From NCBI RefSeq assembly GCF_000230835.1, contig NZ_CM001240.1:6094279-6158278 (forward strand): 64,000 nt of DNA, read 5' to 3'. The stretch comes from Clostridium sp. DL-VIII (GTDB taxonomy: Bacteria > Bacillota > Clostridia > Clostridiales > Clostridiaceae). This document shows, piece by piece, positions 49,001 to 55,224 of the stretch. How positions within the stretch are numbered: the first letter of the stretch is position 1; each line of letters starts with the position of its first letter. The notes under the pieces were generated by a model. The model saw only the letters and a program-made list of their open reading frames with translations. It ran no database searches and had not been told where the DNA came from. Position numbers and translations under genes: made by a program.

Positions 49001-49321
49001 ATTTCCCGCATTAATATAATTTTTCGCCACCATAAAAATACGTGGAACCAATTCCTCATTTTCATGATCTTTATCATTATTAATTTCACCTATGGAAGAT
49101 AACCCTCTGAAATAATCTATAGGCATTTCAACTTTTATTGCTTTATATTCTCTTTCAATCAAATATATATTATCAAGAAGCCATTCAGATGCCCCTAGCA
49201 TCTTATCTCCATTTTTTGATAACTTACGAAAGTACATGAAATTATCATGGATGCAAGAAAAGCCTTCTGCAAGTTCTCTTAAAACACTCTTCCTCACTCC
49301 ATAAGAATTATTTCTCTTCAA
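40082..49321 (-). CDS. cyclic beta-1,2-glucan synthase-like giant enzyme (NdvB/ChvB type)
   Basis: About 3079 residues from TTG 49321 (AGGGAG eight bases upstream); ATG 49342 adds seven residues but lacks a site. A helical head precedes membrane helices (about 390-440) and a GT84-type glycosyltransferase with TLDEDTFMPRES (near 605) and RRLHRWVRGDWQ (near 740). More helices (about 780-930) lead to a long glycoside-hydrolase-like middle and a C-terminal GH94-type phosphorylase domain with GAYGFRDQLQDSM (near 2617) and GSGDWNDGMS (near 2754, general-acid Asp). These enzymes build, size and close cyclic beta-1,2-glucan. Two low-complexity insertions (about 1480-1550 and 2110-2265) make it longer than usual. 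Monocistronic. Confidence 0.93.
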   Translation of the reverse strand: MKRNNSYGVRKSVLRELAEGFSCIHDNFMYFRKLSKNGDKMLGASEWLLDNIYLIEREYKAIKVEMPIDYFRGLSSIGEINNDKDHENEELVPRIFMVAKNYINAGNEIDCDKFISYINELQGKNTNEKSFNKDKIFTMGELWAFPLMLKIAIIINLSKYTNELVNIQKEIIKGKNLAEKVVDAINNNKLDDEISSIFSEGKNISNLFLREFFRVLRDNSIEDKRVDKFIESKWKMNTDLESNNIKSELREESLERHIGEYITSIRKIEGISWRRFFESTSLVEQILKKDPEDVYNKMDFESKDYYRHKLEKIARTAGMNEIDVANYILGFAQNSKDNKEESYKCHIGYYLIDDGVNELKRYSNNIRTVISENVYVLSNILGTIGLSFLILFVSTLLGAVYTRMQYMLSFLVLLIPVNEIVIALTNYTVSKIGDIRLVPKLNCIEGIPDKYKTIVVIPAIVSSKEKIQELMKKLEVIYCGNKDKNLYFALLNDFSDSEYESVEKDDEIIKSGIECARRLNEKYYNDFMNDSESRFFFLSRQRIYNKKQRVYMGKERKRGKLMEFMALIRDRKDHTYNVLSDNIEILKDAKYLVTLDEDTFMPRESIFKLIGAMSHVLNIPHIIGNKVARGYAVMQPKVSISLEAKNQTYFSKIFGGEEGVDGYSVAYSDTYQDLFGEGSFTGKGIICIDEFYKALHNSIKDDTILSHDLLEGGLARCALLSDVEFIDGYPGSYEASSRRLHRWVRGDWQLIGWLFSNKMSLLYKWKIFDNLRRSLLAPNLLLTLILSLTVLNNGSQIVLLAFLALIVPLVFTVTDFVVTPKNKLMGTFKTFDQMVLIVSFIPYQAFLMLHAIIVTLFRVLISKRNLLEWQSADHVEKKINNDFTNYLRRMWISPVVGIVVLYLSLYSSLGAIAYNIVVAGLWIVAPYFAYFISKKIPERNKNLLSNDEKTFLRKVSRRIYAYYEDFVNEENNYLAPDNYQEKPLKGVAHRTSPTNIGMGITSNIVAYDLGYITMTEFVDRTELILNSMKGLQKVNGHYLNWYDTKTKEPLWPRYVSTVDSGNLLGDLWLLKETLNELKSNKVIRTKEVIALNDIYKIIEDEDSFLKLKFSSHINIGEYFKTLIEISFKLNELKDNENILGGASKENDYNKNGAKPENKETRYWINKLINEVNRKIEYYNLMFDGLENIYSREFFEGVPSIKELVKRCEEVKRKNGDNFKCSLGQKIDTLRNYINKINHLIEDIDGISKEMDFNFLYDKTRGLFSIGYNVEENSLGNSYYDLLASESRIASFVAIAKDDVPSSHWFKLGRAMTNAFHSHSLVSWSGTMFEYFMPSLIMKNYPKTLLSQTYRAVIKAQISFAKQKKTPWGISESAFYEFDPSDNYQYKAFGVPGLGLKRGLEDDLVISPYSTLMVLPFAKNTAIKNLRRLEDIGALGRYGFIEALDYTKARSDKYIMTLSENEAELKVANSTLNNNNISTAEENYAQNVDKYEESVDNLLKSVDNVRDKKEGYIVENHVNNVDNVDDFEENNEKHINNANIRGSKVLSYPQSINKVMTYMVHHLGMSLMSLDNVLLNNILVNRFHDLPEVKATELLLKERIPQYVTFERNEDFSIKNRYFKGEVLIPRIFEKVNQDSPQFLLLSNGDYSSMITVGGSGYSKKNDTMLYRWKGNSTSDDSGVFFYIKNLNSNDYWSSTYEPCKSSGDKYLVEFNLDKAKFSRKDGNIETEMEVVLSSEENFEVRKLTLNNLSDKGRSVEITSYIEITLAAFSADAVHPAFSNLFVQTEYDSEEEILIGSRRPRVKDGKIPYVFHKAVVNGELEGSLSYETSRLNFIGRDRELKNPLVMDNDKALNNTVGTVLDPIMSMRTRIRLEAKSKREIYYITGICDSKEQVLEICREYNDYKKLDIVFKNYSISTQLELKNLGIRSAMANAFQSAASNIFFLSSSRENRENYIENISKHQKDLWAYGISGDLPIIMLFIEKGEDVNIAFTAVKFHHYLKLKGVKLDLVIYNNEEVTYEAPLQKNIMDIIRTSNERNSLNKSGGIFVHTKATMDSETKDLLIGISRIYLDSKNSLNSYVYSEKNLNTYMNLDAEGLDSRIALRNNSRFIDKYKKEENSEDISKQEELKDIQKEETLRDIPYEVYDNDEEVINNYDLIKNTKGPEKQHDLSRKNEKVNEPESYKNNMKKAANEIAEELTLEVDKYKDKQVNRDEAENSINIGYNHEAETSINMGCNDEAKPSINMTFSDEVNEDFKIEDLDFFNGFGGFNKKDNSYVIKLSHYKNTPAPWINVISNEDFGFHISETGSGYTWCGNSRENKITPWSNDYIRDPAGEALYVRDNNSGEYFSITPKPVRDSGDYIIKHGFGYSEYKHTAYELKGKLEVFAPKNERIKLQRVTLENLSNEDRELSLFYYAKLVLGVYEYDSARYISTYIKKNQGSGNEISNGFIGAHNPYSEYFGKLNAYLTIIGGEETSFTGDNKEFIGIGGETAKPQALSSKSLNNKFGGIYDPCLAAQTTFKLRKGEKKELVVLFGQDEKDNIAKFIEKYSNFANVEDELDKVKQYWRHFLGNIQVKTPDKSLDHLLNGWLLYQTLSCRYLSRSAFYQSGGAYGFRDQLQDSMSLGVVEPEIPKAQILRSASRQYVEGDVQHWWHPVVNSGIRTRFSDDLLWLPYVTAEYVNSTGDYDILDAKAPYLEDEPLREGEDERYTIVNQSSKEGTIYEHCLKAIEKSLKFGIHNIPLMGSGDWNDGMSTVGNKGKGESVWLGWFLYSILNSFIEISEIRNDLETKKHYEERKGFIRENLEKNAWDGGWYRRAYFDDGTPLGSRENPECQIDSLAQSWSIISGAFDDEYKFEPKVDSKTRAMEAMEAVDNNLVKSDKGMILLLAPPFSNSELEPGYIKGYVPGVRENGGQYTHAAVWVILALTKLKLGDKAVKYYNMINPINHSKTELECMTYKVEPYVMSADVYIKEPHAGRGGWSWYTGASGWMYRVGIENILGLRKVKDKGYSINPCVPKDWKEFEIKITNEKEEYIIKASRLEENAELDIGSNTKVVINGEAVKDNIIPRNKGKLDITVYFN
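42579..42687. repeat. three 36-bp in-frame repeats inside the giant enzyme gene
   Basis: Encodes EAENSINIGYNH, EAETSINMGCND and EAKPSINMTFSD in tandem, within a low-complexity insertion. Confidence 0.75.
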
Positions 49322-49475
49322 GTAAAAAACTCCCTTCTTCATGTAATCTAAAAATAATTACTTAACGGAGATATTTTTACCAAAATTATAAAAAGTATTC
49401 TTAATTTATTTATGTAATGCTCTTAATAAAATTATCCAATTGCACATTTGACCTTAATGTTATGCAATAGTTTTA

Positions 49476-49844
49476 TTATCTTGTCATACCAAATAAAGCA
49501 CCTGAAATGAAAGGTACTAGCCAGATAATCCAAACAGTAATACTTAATTTGTGGAAGTTTGCTTTGGTCTTTTCATCTTTCTTAATTAATGCTACAGTTG
49601 CCCAAAATGCGTGAAATAACATCAGAATAATCGCTAGTAAACCTGTAACACCGTGAAAATTAAGTTTGAACCCACCAGCTGCAATTGTGCTCATAATTGT
49701 AGTTCCAGTAGTATCAAATACCAAGCCTAAATAAAACATAATCAAGTGCCATTTCTTGAGGCCGCCTTGAATTTTTTCGATCCATACCCCTATAGTATAG
49801 AACACGAGAGCCAATGTAATTGTTATTATTGCATAAATTAGCAT
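49476..49844 (-). CDS. HsmA family membrane protein
   Basis: 122 residues with four membrane helices (about 2-22, 34-56, 65-88, 100-120). The segments YTIGVWIEK, GLVFDTTGTTIMS, HGVTGLLAIILMLFHAFWA and FHKLSITVWIIWLVPFISG match the TIGR03987/HsmA family of small integral membrane proteins. The function is not well defined; two conserved His sit in helices 3 and 4 and might coordinate haem (inference). Start ATG 49844 has GGGAGGAAGG-type site. Monocistronic by spacing. Confidence 0.85.
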   Translation of the reverse strand: MLIYAIITITLALVFYTIGVWIEKIQGGLKKWHLIMFYLGLVFDTTGTTIMSTIAAGGFKLNFHGVTGLLAIILMLFHAFWATVALIKKDEKTKANFHKLSITVWIIWLVPFISGALFGMTR

Positions 49845-49854
49845 AATAAGTACC

Positions 49855-50080
49855 TTCCTCCCTTAATTGTAAATATAATAGACTCTATTATTATTCTATT
49901 AACGAATAATAATATACGGTTATGAATAGAGTATACATAATTTTTCTAGTGCATAGTAAAAGGCACTTGCATTTCTGCAAGTGTCTAAAATAAACATTGA
50001 AACTATACTAGATATCACAAATAAGCATAACTGTTACTAATTGATGTCCGTAACCAGTTTTGCATTCTATTGGTTAATTA
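49855..50080. other. intergenic stretch with one hairpin
   Basis: AGGCACTTGCA pairs with TGCAAGTGTCT (49961-49986). The rest is AT-rich with an imperfect ATTATTATTCTATTAACGAA region. No gene seen. Confidence 0.4.
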
Positions 50081-50081
50081 A

Positions 50082-50480
50082 TTAAAGGATTATTTTAAAA
50101 GTAGCAATAATATACTAGCGGCATGGTTTACAGGTTCATATGGAACAAAAAATCAGCGAGAAGATAGTGATATTGATATTGCATTGCTATTTGACAAACA
50201 GGTTGGTATTATGGACGAAATGTCTATATCCTGTAAAATCAGTGAAATCGCTGATTTTGATAATATTGACACAATTAACTTATTATCTGCCCCTATAACT
50301 TTGCAGTTTAAGGTTATAGATGAAAATAGAAATATTTATGAAGGAGATTACTATAAAGTCTGTGACTTTATGGAGGAGATATTTAATAAATATAGAGATG
50401 AAAAATATTATCTGGATCGATTTATGTACGATTTTTACGAAAGTTATAACATTAATGGGGGCAATATTAATGAAATTTGA
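50082..50480 (+). pseudogene. MNT-type nucleotidyltransferase antitoxin remnant
   Basis: The frame is open from 50082, but no good start or ribosome site precedes the conserved region. KDYFKSSNNILAAWF leads into FTGSYGTKNQREDSDIDIALLF, the GSx(10)DxD nucleotidyltransferase core with both metal-binding Asp. The remainder (LFDKQVGIMDEMS...) resembles the C-terminal half of minimal nucleotidyltransferases. MNT proteins are antitoxins of HEPN toxins. The missing start suggests a decayed copy; a weak TTG at 50184 would exclude the active site. Confidence 0.6.
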
Positions 50481-50643
50481 TAAAGATGTATCTATATACT
50501 TTAATATGGCAAAATTCAGAAATAGGATAGTTCATATGTATTTTAACATAAGTGATGAAATGATATATGATATAGTTCAAAATAATATTAGTGATTTTGA
50601 AAAATTTATTAGTAATGTTGTTAGTGTTATTTCAAGAAAATAA
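50470..50643 (+). pseudogene. HEPN (HepT-like) toxin C-terminal remnant
   Basis: 57 residues from ATG 50470, overlapping the end of the MNT frame. It has the HEPN signature RNRIVHMYF (RxxxxH) followed by DIVQNNISDFEKFI, but the N-terminal helices of the roughly 130-residue domain are missing. Together with the MNT remnant it is the trace of an MNT-HEPN toxin-antitoxin module. HEPN toxins are RNases that MNT partners inactivate by adenylylation. Confidence 0.6.
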
Positions 50644-50731
50644 AATCCTACTGATGAAACTTCATTATCGTAGATGTATCATAACGTTTGTAAGAAATTA
50701 TGAAGTATAAGTTAAAAATAATATATAAAAA

Positions 50732-50769
50732 AGTAAGGAGTCTACATTTTGTCTGTAGGCTCCTTTCCA
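50732..50769 (-). terminator. terminator of the M18 aminopeptidase gene
   Basis: AAGGAG-CTACA pairs with TGTAG-CTCCTT around a short loop; on the minus strand it is followed by ACTTTTTTAT. Confidence 0.85.
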
Positions 50770-50805
50770 ATATAGGATTTAGTATTCTTATCTGATTTCA
50801 CTATC

Positions 50806-52092
50806 TTAATTAAAGAATTCAGTAAACGCTCTAATTATATATTCATTATCCATTACAGCTGCTAATTCTCTTATTGAATGCATACTAAGTATTGGTGCAC
50901 CTAGATCTATTACTGGTATGTTTAATTTTGCTGCTGTAATAGGCCCTATTGTTGTTCCGCCTCTTAAGTCTGATCTGTTTACAAATACCTGGCATGGTAC
51001 TCCAGCTTTTTCGCATATTCCCTTAAATACTGCACTTGCATAGCTGTCTGTTGAGTAGCTTCCTCCCGCTGCAATTTTAAGAACTGGTCCTTTTCCAAGC
51101 ATTGGTCTGCTTGTTGGATCACATTTTTCAGTATAATTTGGATGCAGTGCGTGAGCTAAATCTGCTGAAATCATTATTGAATTACTTAAGGCTCTCTTAA
51201 AATCTTCTCTCTCTTTTCTTAGGCCTATAGCTATTCTTTCTAAAATATTACTCAAAATAGAGGAATTTGCACCTTGCGAAGTTAAGCTTCCTATTTCTTC
51301 ATTATCTAAAGCCACTAAAACTTTAGTCGACTTAATTTCATTACTACTAGTTAAAGCCTTTAAGCCTGAAAATACCATCCAAAGATCATCTAATCTTCCG
51401 CATGATATAAATTCATTATCTGCTCCAAATAGAATTCCCTCCGCATACTCATATAAGAACAAATCAAAATCTAATATATCACTAGCATCTACTTTTAAGG
51501 TCTCTGAAATTAAATTAATTAAATATTGATCATTTTCCAGTTTATCTTGAACCATTGTAAGTAGTGGCAATGTATCCTTCTGCTTATTATATTCATAGCC
51601 TTCATTAATGCTTCTATTCATATGTATTGCTAAATTTGGAATGATTAAAACTGGCTTATTAATATCAATTAACTGAGTCTTTGGCTTAAATGGATTTTCT
51701 CCTTTTAAGGTCACTCTTCCTGCTATGCTTAGTGGTCTGTCAAACCATGTGCTGAGTATTGCTCCTCCGTAAACCTCTGTATTTAATTTAATATAATGAC
51801 CTTCAACTTTCATCTCAGGATTTGGCTTTATTCTAAAGCCTGGTGAATCTGTATGAGCTCCAATTAATCTAAAGCCATCCTTTTCAATATCGCCGCTTCC
51901 AATTTCAAATGCAATTAAAGCAGAGTCATTTTTCATTACATAATGTTTTCCGCCTTTTTTTAAGTCCCATTTATCCTCTTCCTTAAGCTCCTCATAACCT
52001 TCCTTATCCAAAATTGCTTTAATCTCATAGGCACCTTGAAAAGCCGTTTTACTCTTATTTATAAAATCTAATAATTGTTGTGTATTGCTCAT
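50806..52092 (-). CDS. M18 family aminopeptidase
   Basis: 428 residues, typical for M18. Metal and catalytic motifs are all visible: GAHTDSPGFR (His, Asp; near 80), CGRLDDLW (bridging Asp; near 227), DNEEIGS (Glu-Glu; near 260), SADLAHALHP (near 310) and the C-terminal SMHSIRELA carrying the last His (about 401). M18 enzymes are cytosolic, dodecameric, zinc-dependent aminopeptidases, often favouring acidic N-terminal residues. It lies 24 nt after the DUF2442 gene on the same strand; that adjacency has no evident functional link. Start ATG 52092 has AGAAGG upstream. Confidence 0.96.
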   Translation of the reverse strand: MSNTQQLLDFINKSKTAFQGAYEIKAILDKEGYEELKEEDKWDLKKGGKHYVMKNDSALIAFEIGSGDIEKDGFRLIGAHTDSPGFRIKPNPEMKVEGHYIKLNTEVYGGAILSTWFDRPLSIAGRVTLKGENPFKPKTQLIDINKPVLIIPNLAIHMNRSINEGYEYNKQKDTLPLLTMVQDKLENDQYLINLISETLKVDASDILDFDLFLYEYAEGILFGADNEFISCGRLDDLWMVFSGLKALTSSNEIKSTKVLVALDNEEIGSLTSQGANSSILSNILERIAIGLRKEREDFKRALSNSIMISADLAHALHPNYTEKCDPTSRPMLGKGPVLKIAAGGSYSTDSYASAVFKGICEKAGVPCQVFVNRSDLRGGTTIGPITAAKLNIPVIDLGAPILSMHSIRELAAVMDNEYIIRAFTEFFN

Positions 52093-52116
52093 ATGTCTAC
52101 CTTCTTTAATTATATA

Positions 52117-52383
52117 TTAATTACTTATTTGATTATTGGTAATCTTTCCAATATTCCATAGTTCATACTCACTAATATCAATATCTTCATTCCAACTAAC
52201 CCCATATCCATGAGTATCTACTTTTGCTTGTTCAAATAATAATTTATTTTTTAAATCACCATAAAACTCTTCGTCTAATTTAGGCTTAAAATCAATTTCC
52301 TTAACTACTCCATTATCAAATAAAACTAGTAGGATATAATGCTGAGAATCCACTTGTATATTTTTTATCTTATGGCAATCCAT
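52117..52383 (-). CDS. DUF2442 domain protein
   Basis: 88 residues. The pattern HYILLVLFDNGVVKEIDFKP, then VDTHGYGVSWNEDIDISEYELW, is typical of DUF2442. This small family is usually encoded next to DUF4160, as here (six-nucleotide gap). The pair is considered toxin-antitoxin-like in some databases, but its activity is not established. Because the partner is frameshifted, this copy may be an orphan. Start ATG 52383; the preceding gene's end (GGAAGGGC) supplies a possible ribosome site. Confidence 0.85.
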   Translation of the reverse strand: MDCHKIKNIQVDSQHYILLVLFDNGVVKEIDFKPKLDEEFYGDLKNKLLFEQAKVDTHGYGVSWNEDIDISEYELWNIGKITNNQISN

Positions 52384-52389
52384 AAATTG

Positions 52390-52639
52390 TTACTCTAGCC
52401 CTTCCAATTTTCTAAATACCTTAGTATTCCACATATCTATTAAATCTTTTTTATATTTCTCAGCCCATTCTTTCACTAATTTTAAAGCTCTATTTGATAA
52501 ATCTCTTTCTAACATTTCCAATGTATTAATGTCTATAACTCCAACAAATTCACCATATATTGCGTGAAAATGAGGAGGTGCATTATCATTTGGATACATT
52601 TTTAACTACTATTCCATAAAATCTTGTGATAACCGGCAT
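52390..52639 (-). pseudogene. DUF4160 domain protein, frameshifted near its start
   Basis: ATG 52639 behind CGAGGTGAAT encodes MPVITRFYGIVVK, the expected N-terminus of DUF4160. The frame then fails: a T run at 52599-52603 has five T where four would continue KMYPNDNAPPHFHAIYGE. The rest runs in frame from 52599 to 52390. The PPHFH motif and an aromatic-rich end are intact. Either it is a recent one-base insertion inactivating the gene, or a sequencing error. An internal start at ATG 52599 would lose 13 residues. Confidence 0.75.
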
Positions 52640-52713
52640 ATTATTCACCTCGTTCATTTATTCATTTATTCATATTATATACTATACTCACACATACATA
52701 AACACCCTGTGAA

Positions 52714-53589
52714 TCAAAAACTAAAACTGCTCACAAGCTGTTCATTTTTCCCTAACTTTCTTTCACCGTTATATAATTCTATTACTTCTTCATTATCATC
52801 ATTGACATTAATTTCATCACTAATATTATTATTTTTCCTTTTACCTTTACTAACCCTTTTCTTTTTTTCTAATAATTCTGGAACATTGAACTCGAAACTT
52901 TTTGCATGAATTCTTTCTGTCTCAATCTTGGCATCATTAGAAGTTTGATCAATACATTCAATATTATTCATAGTATTTATATTCTGAGTCAAGTTCATTT
53001 TAACATCCTTAGATTCATCAGTTTTTATAGTATCATTACTACAAGTCAAACTGCCTATATTACCAGCTCTATTTGTATCATCAGCTTTTGAATTTTCATT
53101 TGTACTACTGTTGTTTAATGAAATAATATTATTATTTAAATCAGCTGCTGCCTCACAGCTAGCTCCTAATTGTTCTTTATCCTGCTCATTATTAGCTACA
53201 GATTTATTTCCAGAAGTTTTAGAATTTGTTTCAATTTTATCTTCTGTTTTAATTTTTTCCTGTACTTTAATATTTTGATGCTTTGCAAAGTTTTTAACTC
53301 TATATATTTTATCTTCAGTTAATTCAACCATTTCAAGCTTTATAAAAGTTTCAATAGCAAGCTCAACTTGAGAAGGCTCCCTATTGAATTCTATAGATAA
53401 AGTTTCTATAGTATATGGAATATTTCTAGATAAAAATAATTCTCCTCCTAAATTCACTTTGCCAGCCAAAGCAATAAGTCTGATCCAAATATAGCAAATA
53501 AGATCTCTCTGCTCCATTCTATCGATTATCTTAAATTTAGTATCCTCATGCATATCAACTCTTAATTTAACAAATTTTCTTTCCCTCAT
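52714..53589 (-). CDS. phage replisome organizer N-terminal domain protein
   Basis: About 291 residues from ATG 53589 (GAGGAG ten bases upstream; a GTG at 53598 touches the site). The first 120 residues, with KFVKLRVDMHEDTKFKIIDR, GKVNLGGELFLS and PYTIETLSIEF then VELAIETFIKLEMVE, form the winged-helix-like N-terminal domain of phage replisome organizers (TIGR01714-type). The remaining 170 are a low-complexity, Asn/Thr/Lys-rich tail (ISLNNSSTNENSK and so on) with a basic patch KKRVSKGKRKNN. No other phage genes are nearby, so it is probably a domesticated single gene. Function in the host is not known. Confidence 0.8.
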   Translation of the reverse strand: MRERKFVKLRVDMHEDTKFKIIDRMEQRDLICYIWIRLIALAGKVNLGGELFLSRNIPYTIETLSIEFNREPSQVELAIETFIKLEMVELTEDKIYRVKNFAKHQNIKVQEKIKTEDKIETNSKTSGNKSVANNEQDKEQLGASCEAAADLNNNIISLNNSSTNENSKADDTNRAGNIGSLTCSNDTIKTDESKDVKMNLTQNINTMNNIECIDQTSNDAKIETERIHAKSFEFNVPELLEKKKRVSKGKRKNNNISDEINVNDDNEEVIELYNGERKLGKNEQLVSSFSF

Positions 53590-53708
53590 TTTTAACACGC
53601 TCCTCTATATTAATAATTTCTATATAGGATATATGCTCTAATTTTAAAGATTACATAAATTTCAAAAAATTTACAAAAAACTTTTACTCAGGCAAATTTT
53701 ATTATATA

Positions 53709-53748
53709 TAAAAACACTTGCCTATATAAATAAACAAGTGTTTTCTTT
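53709..53748 (-). terminator. terminator or hairpin upstream of the replisome-organizer-like gene
   Basis: AAAACACTTG pairs with CAAGTGTTTT around a 14-nt loop. A second small palindrome AGTTAAGAAC/AATTCTTAACT (53761-53804) follows; its ends resemble other dispersed repeats. Confidence 0.6.
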
Positions 53749-53926
53749 CTGACTTTTATAAGTTAAGAACAAAATTCCTAATATGAATTTTTAATTCTTA
53801 ACTGTTTAAACAAATCTTTATAGTTTTACGTAATAAACATATATCTCTTTTCATTTGATACACGCTTAATTCTACTCTACACATTCTGGATATCTACATA
53901 GATATCCAATCTGTGCTTTGAAATAT

Positions 53927-54147
53927 ATGCCATACTAGAAATGAGAGGTACTCTTTTATGCAGTGTTACATTAGAGAATTAGTTGTAGGTATTTCTTCAG
54001 CAGAAGTTGTTCCATTTTTGCTTGTCACGAACTTGTTTCGGGAGCATGCAGAAATGGTGCAACTTTTGCTGTTAGAAATCCTTAGGCTAATTCTCTTTAG
54101 TAACCGAAATAACAGAGTACCTCTCATTTCGATAAGTTATGGCATAA
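53927..54147. repeat. 220-bp imperfect palindrome downstream of dapA
   Basis: Two arms of about 100 bp pair with mismatches: ATGCCATACTAGAAATGAG, GGTACTCTTTTA, AGAGAATTAG and CAGCAGAAGTTG on the left match the reverse complement of the right arm. The loop holds TTGCTTGTCACGAAC. Within the right arm, 54103-54122 is the exact reverse complement of 16544-16563. It ends 24 bp from the dapA stop and could act as its terminator, but it looks like a miniature mobile element. Confidence 0.7.
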
Positions 54148-54170
54148 ATCAAAATATATACTTTAGATAT

Positions 54171-55055
54171 CTATATAAGATTATTCTTAGAAAGTTGTTC
54201 TTTTAGTAACTCTAAGTTTTTGCCTTCCATAGGGAATAGTGGCATTCTAAGAGGTCCCACTTCATATCCCATAAGACCTAATGCTGTCTTTACTGGAATT
54301 GGATTAACTTCTACGAATAATGTATTAATTAGGTCTAAATATTTTGTTTGAAGTTCACTGCTCTCTTTTACTTTTCCTTCAAAATATAAACTACAAATCT
54401 CGTGTGCTTCCTTTGGCATAACATTTGAAAAAACAGAAATAACGCCTTTTCCCCCAAGCGATAATATAGGCAGTATCTGATCATCATTTCCTGAATAAAT
54501 ATTAAGTTCATCTTTACAAAGAGCTCTTATTTTTGCAATAGCTGAAAGATCTCCGCTAGCTTCTTTTGTAGCAACTATACGTGGATGCTTTGCTAATTCA
54601 ACATAAGTTTCAGGTGCTATGTTAACTCCTGTTCTTGATGGTACATTATATAAAATAATAGGAATATTAACTCTATCTGCAATATAATTATAATGTTTAA
54701 TTAATCCACTTTGAGTAGTTTTATTATAATATGGTGTAACTAATAAAAGTGCATCAGCACCAACGCTTTCAGCATATTTAGAAAGTTCTACCGCATAAAT
54801 TGTATCATTAGAACCTGTACCTGCTATAACTGGTACTCTTTTATTTACATACTCGACTGTAAATTTAATCACTTCTCTATGTTCTTCATCACTCATAGTA
54901 GAAGATTCCCCTGTAGTTCCTGCAATTACAATTGCATCACTACCATTCTCTATATTAAAATCAATTAATTTTTTTAATTCAGAGAAATTAACTCCATCTT
55001 CTGTAAAAGGTGTAACAATTGCTACTGCTGCACCAGTAAATATAATATCCTTCAT
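54171..55055 (-). CDS. dapA: 4-hydroxy-tetrahydrodipicolinate synthase
   Basis: 294 residues, standard length. It condenses pyruvate and aspartate semialdehyde in lysine and diaminopimelate synthesis. The Schiff-base Lys164 lies in TKEASGD, the catalytic Tyr136 in ILYNVPSRTG with substrate Arg141, and the GTTGE motif (46-50) holds the Thr of the proton relay. It is cytosolic and tetrameric in the family. It starts at ATG 55055 with GAGGGGG upstream and stands alone here, without other dap genes. A possible promoter is at 55088-55116. Confidence 0.96.
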   Translation of the reverse strand: MKDIIFTGAAVAIVTPFTEDGVNFSELKKLIDFNIENGSDAIVIAGTTGESSTMSDEEHREVIKFTVEYVNKRVPVIAGTGSNDTIYAVELSKYAESVGADALLLVTPYYNKTTQSGLIKHYNYIADRVNIPIILYNVPSRTGVNIAPETYVELAKHPRIVATKEASGDLSAIAKIRALCKDELNIYSGNDDQILPILSLGGKGVISVFSNVMPKEAHEICSLYFEGKVKESSELQTKYLDLINTLFVEVNPIPVKTALGLMGYEVGPLRMPLFPMEGKNLELLKEQLSKNNLI

Positions 55056-55087
55056 AAAAAATTGCCCCCTCGAATATTTTCTATATA

Positions 55088-55116
55088 ATTATAACATAGT
55101 AAAGTGATACTATAAA
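55088..55116 (-). promoter_or_regulatory. dapA: possible dapA promoter
   Basis: Minus-strand TTTATA (55116-55111), 17 bp, TATAAT (55093-55088). Confidence 0.5.
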
Positions 55117-55224
55117 CTTAGAATGTATTTAAAATAATAAAAAATACTTATTAACTAAAAATATTGTTATAATAAATGTATTAATTATTGTTAGTTCTTT
55201 ATGGAAATGATTGGAGTGTACAAA

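Noticed and set aside
52714..53589. Possible prophage, because of the replisome-organizer domain
   Set aside because: No integrase, capsid, portal, lysis or attachment sites are nearby; flanking genes are housekeeping.
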